The translations under genes were made by a program, and so were the position numbers. From NCBI GenBank assembly GCA_017476545.1, contig JAFUZP010000029.1, forward strand, positions 32,862 through 96,861: a stretch of DNA of 64,000 nucleotides. Reading direction: 5' to 3'. The notes under the pieces are model-generated. The model was not told the DNA's origin. It was given only the letters and a program-made list of their open reading frames with translations, and ran no database searches. Shown piece by piece: positions 1-10,697 of the stretch. The first letter of the stretch is position 1, and each line of letters starts with the position of its first letter. The stretch comes from Alloprevotella sp. Lineage in GTDB: Bacteria; Bacteroidota; Bacteroidia; Bacteroidales; Bacteroidaceae.

Positions 1-2581
<2,581 letters not shown>

Positions 2582-2629
2582 AGGTTCGTGGGGATGGCAC
2601 CAGGAGCGAAAGGTCGGGTGGGGGAGGCT

Positions 2630-4162
2630 TCAGCGTTTGCCCGTCGGGGCGTATCTGACGGTGTGCATGCGGTCGTCGGCATAGATGGCCTCGTGGAATT
2701 GCTCGGGCGTGATGCTGACGCGGTCGCGGCTTAGTTCGGGAACGTTGTAGCTCTTGGTGAACAGCAGGCTATGCTCCGGGTCGCGCTGGGGCAGCAGGAA
2801 TGCCTTGTGCGCCCGGCCTTCCGCATCAAAGTAGGCGATGAAGGCACGGGAGTAGTTACCGTCAAGACGGCGCGAGGCGAAGGCAATCCAGCGTCCGTTG
2901 GAACTCCAGCCGTGGTAACTGTCCACATCGGGGGAGTTGGCCTCCGCCAGCGCGTATTCCTCTCCCGTTTCCAGATTTTTCACCCACAGGTCGCAGTCGT
3001 GGTGCCAGATGTGGAACTGTCCGTAGTCGCCCAACGTGTAGAGCAGGAAGCGACCGTCGGGGCTGACACGCGGTACGGCGGCACTTTTCCCCCGTGCGGC
3101 GCATTCCACTACCGGCTGTGGCGTGCCGAAGCTGCCCGTTGCGGCGTCGAAGGGAAGGTACATCACATCGTACCGGATTCTGTCGTAGAAGCGGAGGATG
3201 CTGTCTGTGAGGGCTTGTTCTTCCATGTCCCGGAACTGCGGCACATAGGCGGAGCAGTAATAGAGGCGTGTCCCGTCGGGTGACCACGCGGGGAAAGTCT
3301 CGAAGGTATCGTCCGTCTTGAGGATGTTGGCTATGGTACCGCGTTCGGCATCGAAGAGGAGGAGGTCGGACCCATAGTCCACGACCTCAACCTTGTTGTT
3401 GTTGCGGAGATGGAACGCCTGCCCCGTCTTGTTGGAGGAGAAGGCTATGAGTTTCTTCGTGGGGTGCCAGGCGGGATAGACGGCGTTGCCGAGCGTCGAG
3501 TCGGTCGCCATTTTGTACTTCTCCACCTTTTGCCCGTCCACGAGGACGGTTCCGCCGTGATTTGCACGGACGTGGAACAGCATACGGCCCGTTGAGAAGT
3601 TCTGGAAGTTGTGACAGTTCACACAATGGTTCTCTTGCTCGTCAAAGGTGCGGTTGTTTTCGTAAATAGTGTGCTGCTCAAAATTCTCCAAGTCGCGCTG
3701 GTAGAGCCCCAACTGGCGGTAGAGTTCATAGCTGGGCTCAATAAGGCGGTAGGACAGGTAGCGGTCAATGGGTTCTTCGGCCACTTGGATGGCATAGGCA
3801 GGGTGTTTCACCCAATTGCCGTCACGCTTGGCATAGATTTCTACGGTCAGTGTTTTCCCCTTGGCGGCGGTGAGGAGTTCTTTCCAGGCTTCCGGTTCAA
3901 ATTCCAGCTTGCCGTCGGATCCGGCTGCGGCCAGTATCTGCCGTCCGCCGCCGCTGATGGCTGCGACGAAGTCCGATCCGGGGGAGGTCACCCGGATGTT
4001 GAGCGGGGCGATGTTGGGCGGGATGATGATGTCGCGGTAGTCCGGATAAATCTGTACCGTGTCCGCAACGGCAGTGGCGTTGGCGGGGATTTCCGCTTTC
4101 CGCTGGCAGGCGGCCATTAACAGCGTGATGCCTGCGGCGAGGATGAGGAGATATTTGTTCAT
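2630..4162 (-). CDS. Lipoprotein with c-type heme motif and TolB-like beta-propeller
   Basis: A 510-residue predicted lipoprotein. The ATG at 4162 is chosen because it starts directly at a lipoprotein signal with lipobox MAAC (Cys19); an upstream in-frame ATG at 4213 would add a proline/arginine-rich stretch that spoils the signal. A single CVNCH motif (Cys180, Cys183, His184) fits covalent c-type heme attachment. Residues ~230-480 contain WD40/PD40-type repeats (HPTKKLIAFSSN, SPDGTRLYYCS, SPDGRFLLYT, SSNGRWIAFAS), as in TolB propellers. Homologues in Bacteroidales are annotated as TolB-family or cytochrome c biogenesis proteins, but the function is not established. It is 50 bp downstream of the membrane protein gene 4213-5787 and probably in its operon. 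Confidence 0.75.
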   Translation of the reverse strand: MNKYLLILAAGITLLMAACQRKAEIPANATAVADTVQIYPDYRDIIIPPNIAPLNIRVTSPGSDFVAAISGGGRQILAAAGSDGKLEFEPEAWKELLTAAKGKTLTVEIYAKRDGNWVKHPAYAIQVAEEPIDRYLSYRLIEPSYELYRQLGLYQRDLENFEQHTIYENNRTFDEQENHCVNCHNFQNFSTGRMLFHVRANHGGTVLVDGQKVEKYKMATDSTLGNAVYPAWHPTKKLIAFSSNKTGQAFHLRNNNKVEVVDYGSDLLLFDAERGTIANILKTDDTFETFPAWSPDGTRLYYCSAYVPQFRDMEEQALTDSILRFYDRIRYDVMYLPFDAATGSFGTPQPVVECAARGKSAAVPRVSPDGRFLLYTLGDYGQFHIWHHDCDLWVKNLETGEEYALAEANSPDVDSYHGWSSNGRWIAFASRRLDGNYSRAFIAYFDAEGRAHKAFLLPQRDPEHSLLFTKSYNVPELSRDRVSITPEQFHEAIYADDRMHTVRYAPTGKR

Positions 4163-4212
4163 AGCTGTGCGTCGTATTTGTCTGACGGGTTGGTCGGGTG
4201 GGTGGGGCGGCA

Positions 4213-5787
4213 TCAGTTTACACCGCTGCCCGTCTGTGCCTTGCCCGTTGCGATGCTGTCGTTGTTCTCGCAGTAGTAATAATAGATGTATGAGCCGAGC
4301 CAGCGGTCTTTCAGTCCCTCACGGCGTTTGTCTTTATCCTTGCCGTACTCTTTCGCGTCAATGAGGAAGGACTGCAGGGTGTTCTGCATAAACTGGCTGA
4401 CGGGGAATTCCCTGGCCACTTCGGGGCGCTTGATAGCGAGGCAGGCTATGGCCTGTTGCACCGCTTCGGGAAAGGATTGCTTCCTCTGCCGCAGAACGTT
4501 GAGGCGCGGGAGCAGGGCTGCGAGGTTCTTGGAGTAGAGGCAGGTGGCGATGGAGGTGTAGAGTGTCTCATTGCTTCCGCTCTCCAACCCGATGTTGTAG
4601 CCGAGGAAGGCGGGGCGGCGGTAGTGTTGCTCAAACTTATCCTCCATGGGGGCGAGTTGCTTCACGGCGGCCAGTTCCTCGTCGGAGTCAATCAGGGTGG
4701 GGTCCTGTGCCAGCGGGCGGTACTTCTCCACAAAGGCACGCTCGAAAGGCGTGCATTCAATGATGCGCAGGTACTTCTCCGCAAGCTCGCGTTCCTGCAT
4801 CATGATGGCGCAGAGAGCCATCCGCTTGTAGCGGTACAGGGCTGGGCCGTGCATTACGGTGCGCTCCAGTGCATCGTGGTAAGCCACCTGTACCAAGCCG
4901 GCCTCGAAGTCGCAGTCCGTAACAAAGACGCCGTATTCCTCGTTCCTGTTCAAATTCTTGTTGAGGTTCGTGCGCGGGAAATTGTACGGAATATTGAAAA
5001 GTCCGTCAAGCAAACTGCCGTCGCGCAGTAAGCCGACAGCATAGTAGGCCGCTACGGGGCGGGAAGGCTGGCGGGCGGCAAGGCCGTCGCTGACCATACC
5101 CTCCCAGTCCTGCCGGAACAGCCGGTTTTGCATCCGCGCTGTGAGGACGGCGTTCTGCTGGACGTAGGAGGCATAGAACGTAAGGCCGCAGAAAGCGATG
5201 AGCGCAACGGCGGCCCCCTTCCAGCTACTACCCTGCAGCGGTGCGGAACTCCGTTTGCGGAACAGCCGGACACAGCAGGCAACGGCAAAGCAGCAAAGGA
5301 AAACTAGAAGTGGAAGGAGGATAACCCAGCCCGGCTCGGCCATGTGGTAGAGCAACGTTCCCTTGCTGGCAAACCATGCCAGCAGTCCGAAGGGTACGAG
5401 GAACGACACGCCGCGCCACGCTGCGGGGATGCGGAAGATGTAGTCCAGCTGGCAGGCGGTCGCTGTCAGTAGGGCAGCCAGTACCAACCCGCCTGTCCAC
5501 TTGCTCTTATAGACCAGCAGGAGATAGCGTCCCAGCCATACGAGGTAGCCGAAGGGCTGGTCGAGGACGAACTTCATGGCTTCGGCATCAGCGCATACAA
5601 AGGATTCCTGCTCCGCACGGGCGAACACATCGCCGTAAATGAAAGTGCAGAAGACATAGAGAAGCAGGAAAATCCCTACTTTCACCTGGGCTGGCTTTAG
5701 GGGAGGCAGCAAACGCTTCTTCCCGGCTGCTTTGGGAGTGCTGGCCGGACGTGCTGCGGCTTTTACGTTTTTCTTAGGTTTCGACAT
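4213..5787 (-). CDS. DUF6057-like integral membrane protein
   Basis: A 524-residue protein with a Lys/Ala-rich cytoplasmic N-terminus (~1-32), hydrophobic segments at roughly 33-55, 85-105, 118-150 and 155-215, and a soluble C-terminal half of ~300 residues rich in helical, TPR-like sequence (YRYKRMALCAIMMQERELAEKYLR). The architecture and its place directly upstream of the heme/propeller lipoprotein match what I recall of the DUF6057 family in Bacteroidales; this is recognition by pattern, not by search. The two proteins probably work together at the inner membrane, but no reaction can be assigned. Confidence 0.6.
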   Translation of the reverse strand: MSKPKKNVKAAARPASTPKAAGKKRLLPPLKPAQVKVGIFLLLYVFCTFIYGDVFARAEQESFVCADAEAMKFVLDQPFGYLVWLGRYLLLVYKSKWTGGLVLAALLTATACQLDYIFRIPAAWRGVSFLVPFGLLAWFASKGTLLYHMAEPGWVILLPLLVFLCCFAVACCVRLFRKRSSAPLQGSSWKGAAVALIAFCGLTFYASYVQQNAVLTARMQNRLFRQDWEGMVSDGLAARQPSRPVAAYYAVGLLRDGSLLDGLFNIPYNFPRTNLNKNLNRNEEYGVFVTDCDFEAGLVQVAYHDALERTVMHGPALYRYKRMALCAIMMQERELAEKYLRIIECTPFERAFVEKYRPLAQDPTLIDSDEELAAVKQLAPMEDKFEQHYRRPAFLGYNIGLESGSNETLYTSIATCLYSKNLAALLPRLNVLRQRKQSFPEAVQQAIACLAIKRPEVAREFPVSQFMQNTLQSFLIDAKEYGKDKDKRREGLKDRWLGSYIYYYYCENNDSIATGKAQTGSGVN

Positions 5788-5820
5788 GATAGAAGGATGT
5801 GGGGCTGGTGTGAGGCGGGA

Positions 5821-5856
5821 GTGCCGGAAAGTTTATTCGGGATAGAATTCCGGCAC
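5821..5856. terminator. Possible hairpin between DUF6057 gene and LRR gene
   Basis: Arms GTGCCGGAA (5821-5829) and TTCCGGCAC (5848-5856) form a 9-bp stem with an 18-nt loop in the 87-bp gap. There is no good T-run on either side, so it may be an attenuator or a weak terminator for the reverse-strand LRR gene that ends at 5875. Confidence 0.35.
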
Positions 5857-5874
5857 CCCCGTCAAGAGTTATCC

Positions 5875-7665
5875 TTATTTTAGCAGGAATTTTTGCGATG
5901 TGCCATCAGGACGGCGCAGGATGTTGATGCCGCGCTGTAAAGTCCCTGCATGGCGGCCGTCCAGCGTATAGACTTCGGGAAGCCTTTCGGCGGGATAGTC
6001 GGCCACGGCGGGGCGGATGCCCGTAATTTCAGCGATATCCGCATCCGTCAGTCCGCTGATGTACTTGAACAGTTGCTCGCTGTAACCGAGTTCGCGCAGG
6101 ACGACCCACTGCTTGGCCTTATAGTCCTCAAGTGCGGCCTCGGGCACATAGAGCGCGCCGAGTTCGTAGAGTCTGTCGTTGTAGAGTGCGTAATCGTCTA
6201 CGTGCCCGGGGGGCGTTGCGCCGAGGAAGAAGACGGCGTCCATCTTGTCGCAGAGGTCAAGGACACCCGTAGCGATGGAGTCGATGCCTTCGGAGAAGAT
6301 GAGGCGCAGCAGTTGCGGGCAGGCGAAGAAAGCACCCTCGCCGACCGTGCGGACGCTGGGGGGGAGATAGGCGTTCTTCAGCGTGGGATGGCAGGCGAAT
6401 GCGTAGGAGTCAATGGTTTCCACCGTGCCGGGAATCTCGTAAAATTCCGTGTCGTAGCCGCACGGGAAGGAGATGAGGGTACGCATTTCCTTGTCGTAGA
6501 GCGCACCGTCCTGTGTGGTGAAGTGTTCCGAATCTGCTGCCACCCTGATGCGTTCCAGTGCGTTGCAGGCGAGGAACACGCCGCCCTCAACCGTTTCCAC
6601 GCTCGCGGGGAACTCAATCTCCATCAGGTTTTCGCAGCTTCCGAAGGCACCTGTGCCGACCGTTCTCAGCCCTTCGTGGAGCGTTACCGTCTGGAGCGAT
6701 CCGCAGTTCAGGAACGCGCCGAGGCCGATGGTCTGCACGGATGAGGGAATATCCATAGCGGTCAGGGATGGGTTCGCGGCGAAGCAATGCTCGCGCAGTG
6801 TCGTCACGGAGGCGGGTATCACATACGTCTCTTCATCCCTTCCGCCGGGATGGTAAAACAGCGTGGCCTTGTCCTTGGTGAAAAGCACGCCGTCAATGCT
6901 CGTATAGCTGGGGTTTTCCTCGTCTGTCTCTATGCGCTGCAAACAGGGAAGCGTGTAGAAGGTTAGCGCGTCGAACTCCGTAAGGTTCTTACCCAGCGTG
7001 ATACATTCCAACACATCGTCGTTCACGAACGAGGACGTGTCTATTGACCTGATGCCCGCTCCCAGCGTGATGCGCTTCAGTCCGCCCATGCGCTGGAAGG
7101 AGGCGTGGCTTATCTTCGTCACGTTGTCGGGGACGATGAGTTCCTCCACTTTGTCGCAGTTGATGAAGGGGGCGAGGCCGATGGAGTCAAGCCCTTCGGG
7201 GAGGACGATCTCCTCCAGACTCTCGCACGAGGCGAGTGCCTGGTCGCCGATGGCCCGTAGGCTTTCCGGCATTTGGAAGGACTTTATGTCGCGGCAGTAG
7301 AGCAGGAAGTAGGGCGGCAGGACATCATCCGCCGTGCGGTACTCCTGTCCCGCCCACGTGAAATAGGGCTCACCGCCGCTGACGATGCGCGCTGCGGAGA
7401 GATCCAGCGTGTCGAGCTGTCCCTTCGTGGCCGTATTGACGTTCATCCGCCCAGCCATATCGCGCAGGAGGCGGATGTCCGTGCCGTTCAGTTCACCCTC
7501 CACACGGAGGTTGCGGATGGTGTACTTGGTTTCTTCCGTGATGTGTTCCGGCAGTGTGCCGGCGGTCTCGAGGCGCACCGTAACCTGTTGGGCGGAGGCG
7601 GGTATCAGTACCGCTGTAGCTAAAAGTAGCAGCAGTAGTAGTTTTTTCATAAGCCTTGCGTTCAT
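5875..7665 (-). CDS. Secreted leucine-rich repeat protein (BspA-like, LRR_5)
   Basis: A 596-residue exported protein. Signal peptide at residues 1-27 (MKK then a poly-Leu core). Residues ~100-500 consist of tandem ~23-residue BspA-type repeats of the form L..I.LP.G(L/V)..IG..AF..C..L. The C-terminus (VYTLDGR...RGINILRR...KFLLK) resembles the secretion-type tails common in Prevotellaceae, so surface display is likely. Family members bind host proteins or other bacteria; the ligand here is unknown. The ATG at 7665 is preferred over 7650 because AGAAGGAAG lies 13 nt upstream. A much longer open frame to 8112 overlaps the HD gene and is not credible. A good promoter lies at 7731-7761. Confidence 0.8.
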   Translation of the reverse strand: MNARLMKKLLLLLLLATAVLIPASAQQVTVRLETAGTLPEHITEETKYTIRNLRVEGELNGTDIRLLRDMAGRMNVNTATKGQLDTLDLSAARIVSGGEPYFTWAGQEYRTADDVLPPYFLLYCRDIKSFQMPESLRAIGDQALASCESLEEIVLPEGLDSIGLAPFINCDKVEELIVPDNVTKISHASFQRMGGLKRITLGAGIRSIDTSSFVNDDVLECITLGKNLTEFDALTFYTLPCLQRIETDEENPSYTSIDGVLFTKDKATLFYHPGGRDEETYVIPASVTTLREHCFAANPSLTAMDIPSSVQTIGLGAFLNCGSLQTVTLHEGLRTVGTGAFGSCENLMEIEFPASVETVEGGVFLACNALERIRVAADSEHFTTQDGALYDKEMRTLISFPCGYDTEFYEIPGTVETIDSYAFACHPTLKNAYLPPSVRTVGEGAFFACPQLLRLIFSEGIDSIATGVLDLCDKMDAVFFLGATPPGHVDDYALYNDRLYELGALYVPEAALEDYKAKQWVVLRELGYSEQLFKYISGLTDADIAEITGIRPAVADYPAERLPEVYTLDGRHAGTLQRGINILRRPDGTSQKFLLK

Positions 7666-7730
7666 TTTCGGTTTGTTACTTCCTTCTATCTGGAGGGGAG
7701 GGAATGTCCGTGCTCCGACCTCGTGATGCG

Positions 7731-7761
7731 CAAATGTAGGCCTTTGCCGCCGAACAGCCAA
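7731..7761 (-). promoter_or_regulatory. Promoter of the LRR gene
   Basis: On the reverse strand TTG (7761-7759), a 20-bp spacer and TACATTTG (7738-7731) match the Bacteroidetes consensus TTG-N19/21-TAnnTTTG. The start site would fall near 7724, giving a ~60-nt leader before the ATG at 7665. Confidence 0.65.
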
Positions 7762-7885
7762 AGGCGGGCGGTATATTTTGGGGAGTTGGGAGTTGGTTGT
7801 GGAGAGTTGGGGGGCTGCAAGGCTCTTGAAGCCTTTGCACCCTTTCGTATGCGCAGAACTCGGGGCGGCCCCTATGCACCTGTAT

Positions 7886-8518
7886 CTATTCCCCATAAAA
7901 AATATTGAACAGCGCACGCAGCCGGTGCGGGGCGCGAAGGAGTCGGCGCAGTTCCTCCAAGCCGGAAGCGTTCGGAGAGCCGGGAATCCATAACCGCAGG
8001 TAGCCGCCGTAGTCATACTTCTCGTGCAGGTGGGCGACCATCCGTTCATAATGCCCTTCGCGCGAGAGTTCGGGATAGTGTGCGAGGCCGTACTGTACGG
8101 TGCGCCGCACAACCGTCTCCGGGTCTATCAGGCGGTCGGCTTCTGCCACGATGCGTCCATAGATGGAGCGCGGTTCATGTTCCAGACTGGCGCGGTGGTC
8201 TTCACATGCTCCTGCCATTATGGCCAGTTGTTCCTCCGTGAACCATTCCCGCAGCCGCCCGTCTGCCAGCAACAACCGAGCCGAATGCCTGTGGTGCTGC
8301 TCGCGGCCGAAACGCAGTCCCAGGTCATGGTAAGCCGCCACGGCGTAAGCCATCTCTACGTCCGCACCAACTGCCTCTGCCAGTGCCATGCTGCGTTCCA
8401 TCACCGCGCGGGCATGATCCTCGCGGTGTGCAGCATCGAACTTCGCATACTGCGGTACGATGCTCCGCTCTACGTATTCCCGGAGGGTTTTCCTGATGCG
8501 CGTTAGCTTGTTCTCCAT
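7886..8518 (-). CDS. HD-domain phosphohydrolase family protein
   Basis: A 210-residue soluble protein with the metal-binding His and Asp pattern of the HD superfamily: H31/H35 in AHREDH, the HD dyad H64-D65 in AYHDLGL, and later His/Asp residues (EDH, EADRL). HD proteins hydrolyse phosphoester bonds in nucleotides; the substrate cannot be told from sequence. It stands alone between the LRR gene (220 bp downstream) and the broken methyltransferase. Confidence 0.75.
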   Translation of the reverse strand: MENKLTRIRKTLREYVERSIVPQYAKFDAAHREDHARAVMERSMALAEAVGADVEMAYAVAAYHDLGLRFGREQHHRHSARLLLADGRLREWFTEEQLAIMAGACEDHRASLEHEPRSIYGRIVAEADRLIDPETVVRRTVQYGLAHYPELSREGHYERMVAHLHEKYDYGGYLRLWIPGSPNASGLEELRRLLRAPHRLRALFNIFYGE

Positions 8519-8663
8519 GCGTACAAAGATAGCGGATAGTGCGTGAATGACGAGTGGATGGAGGGCTTAATTTCTTGTAATATCCGCCAAGATTGCAAAT
8601 GAGTAAGGCCGCACCGCTTCTAGCCCGGGTTTGTTCTTTCCAGCCTCGCGGGAACTACGCTTT

Positions 8664-9416
8664 TTAGGTTCCCTCACTCTTTGTGCCGTTGGGTCTTTTC
8701 CGGACCATTCCGGCAATGTTGATTTCTATTTTCCGCCAATAATTTAGATTGATCTCGGGGTTAATGTCCTGGACGAATACGGCGAGGAGGCGAGCCAGTC
8801 CGTTTCTCTCAACGATCACGTGGAGGTGGACCGGGTTCTTTCCGAACCATCCGATGAGTTTATCTACGCTGACGGGGTCTTGCACGTGTTCCGCCTTTGG
8901 GTCTTGGTCTTTTCACCACATGTACGGAACCGTGACAACGGCTATCCGTGCCTCTTCCAGGAGTTTCTTGGCAAACAGGGCAACGACCTCGTCGTCAAGA
9001 TGTTCGAGCACTTGGAAGCAGGTGATAATGTCCAGTCCTTCGAAGCGGTGGGTCAGGTAGTCCCCGACTATCCCTTCAACCCCTTCGGCCTGCAGCGGGA
9101 TTTCCAAATCGATGCTTATCTTCTTCTTGCAGGGTAAGAACGTCATCATGTCCACGCCACGCGACCCGACGTCGCAGATGGTATCCTCGGGCCTGCCCAG
9201 CATCAGCAGGACGGAGCGTACATATTCGTAATATTTGTATGCTTTCCTGTCGGCGGCATAGTGGGCGGCCTCGGCTGTTTCCGTGCTTTGTGGGGTTTCC
9301 AGGCCTGTACCGCCGTGTCTTTCCTGCGTGCATCGTGCGGCCGTTCCCCTTGGGCAATGGGCGGGCGCGGAGCGTATCTTGCGGAGTATCTGTTGCCAGA
9401 ATGATTGTCGCTTCAT
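8664..9416 (-). pseudogene. SAM-dependent methyltransferase interrupted by an in-frame TGA
   Basis: Read through, this is a 250-residue class I methyltransferase: ICDVGSRGVDMMTF is the SAM-binding motif I, SIDLEIPL motif II and FEGLDIITCFQVLEHLDD the motif around the catalytic loop. Translation from the ATG at 9416 stops at TGA 8913-8915 after VTVPYMW. The same frame then continues without a shift through KDQDPKAEHVQDPVSVDKLIGW to a stop at 8664. The downstream part reads as the normal C-terminus of this family (VPYMW..., HDPV.. then a terminal strand). A single C-to-T change in a CGA Arg codon would create this stop. It is either a recent nonsense mutation, a sequencing error, or a truncated but still folded enzyme. 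Confidence 0.7.
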
Positions 9417-9649
9417 AGTTATGGTTTTGTTCTAAGACCTTGCAAAAATAGGTTTTTTCGGGGAAAAAGCAGGCGGTCGGTCCGTTATTTCTTCGCACGG
9501 TTCATTCCAGGGACGCGCGCTGGCACCCTGTCGTCCGTGCCTCCATGGTGCGCGCGTGATTTCGCAGCGGGTCATGCTTGCGTCTGTACACTATTTGCAA
9601 TTTTTTCGCATTCCTGTTTCCTGCGGTCGCTTATGTAAAAACGTTTTTT

Positions 9650-9657
9650 TATCTTTG
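9650..9657 (+). promoter_or_regulatory. -7 box TATCTTTG directly before the lipoprotein start
   Basis: TATCTTTG ends only 5 nt before the ATG at 9663. With Bacteroidetes start sites usually about 6-8 nt past this box, the mRNA would be leaderless or nearly so. No TTG is found 19-21 bp upstream. Confidence 0.5.
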
Positions 9658-9662
9658 CCGCG

Positions 9663-10697
9663 ATGAAGAATGCTCTGGGAATTGTGTGCGCGTGCCTCGT
9701 CGCCTTGTTCGTGGCCGCCTGCAGAGGTTCCGCCCCTGAGGGGACGGTGCCGGACGTCGCGCCCTCCGTTTACTACTGGCGGACGACGTTGCGGCTGGAC
9801 AGCGCGGAGCGTGCCTTCCTGCGGGAACACCGCATCGGGAAGGTCTATCTGCGCTTCTTCGATGTGGCGGTGCGCGAGGGGCGGGCCGTGCCGACGGCTA
9901 CGCTACGCTTTGATGAGTCCTTGCCGGACTCGGTGCAGGCCGTACCCGTGGTATTCCTCACGGAGGAGTGCCTGCACGCTGATACGGCGGAGCTGGCCGC
10001 GCGGCTCGTGGAGCGCGTGGCGAAAATGGCGCGCGTGAACGGACTGCAGGGCGTGCGAGAGCTGCAGCTGGACTGCGACTGGGCGGCTTCCTCCCGGGCA
10101 ACGTACTTCGCCTTGCTCACCGATGTGCGCGAGCGCCTGCGGCAGATGGGCTGGAGGCTGAGCGTAACCATCCGCCTTCACCAGCTCTCGCAGCCCGCGC
10201 CACCTGCGGACTACGGCGTGCTGATGCTCTACAATACGGGCGACTTCCGCCGCCGCAACGGGCGCAACCCCATCCTTGACGAGCGCGACGTAGAGCCCTT
10301 CCTCCGCAGTCTCCCGGACTATGCCCTGCCGCTCTGTGCCGCTTACCCGGACTACCGCTGGCAGCTCCTCTTTGAGGGCGGCACCTTCCGCGCTCTGCTC
10401 TACGATGAGAACCTTGCGGACAGCCTCGTATATGCCCCAGTTGCGGGCGACTCGCTCTACCGAGTAGTTTCCGCCCGGACGTTGCACGGAGCCTTGCAAT
10501 CGGACTATGACGTGCGCCTCGTGCCGGGACAGGAGGTGGTCGTACACCGCAGTAGGGCAGACGTGGTGCTGCGCCTGCGCCAGCGCCTCGAAAGTCTGCG
10601 TCCCGGATTGCACGCGCAGACCGTCCTCTACCATCTGGACAGCCGCTACTTGAACAACTATAACGCGAACGAATATGAAAAACTTTTCCATGACTAA
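9663..10697 (+). CDS. Lipoprotein of unknown function, DUF3142-like
   Basis: A 344-residue predicted lipoprotein with lipobox VAAC (Cys20). The mid-region, with VRELQLDCDWAASSRATYF followed by a helix and LSVTIRLHQL, resembles DUF3142-type proteins with a TIM-barrel-like fold; that assignment is from memory of the pattern. No catalytic residues can be assigned. The 3' end overlaps the next gene by 23 bp, so the two are probably translated together. The very short distance to the -7 box is discussed as a finding. Confidence 0.6.
   Translation: MKNALGIVCACLVALFVAACRGSAPEGTVPDVAPSVYYWRTTLRLDSAERAFLREHRIGKVYLRFFDVAVREGRAVPTATLRFDESLPDSVQAVPVVFLTEECLHADTAELAARLVERVAKMARVNGLQGVRELQLDCDWAASSRATYFALLTDVRERLRQMGWRLSVTIRLHQLSQPAPPADYGVLMLYNTGDFRRRNGRNPILDERDVEPFLRSLPDYALPLCAAYPDYRWQLLFEGGTFRALLYDENLADSLVYAPVAGDSLYRVVSARTLHGALQSDYDVRLVPGQEVVVHRSRADVVLRLRQRLESLRPGLHAQTVLYHLDSRYLNNYNANEYEKLFHD

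Noticed and set aside
7666-8112. N-terminal extension of the LRR protein to 8112
   Set aside because: It would overlap the HD gene, has no signal peptide and crosses the promoter at 7731-7761.
8664-8885. Separate small gene starting with GTG at 8885
   Set aside because: It is in frame with, and reads as the C-terminus of, the interrupted methyltransferase.
8913-8915. TGA as a selenocysteine or recoded codon
   Set aside because: The codon is not at a Cys/Sec-type position, no selenocysteine genes are seen, and a simple nonsense change explains it.
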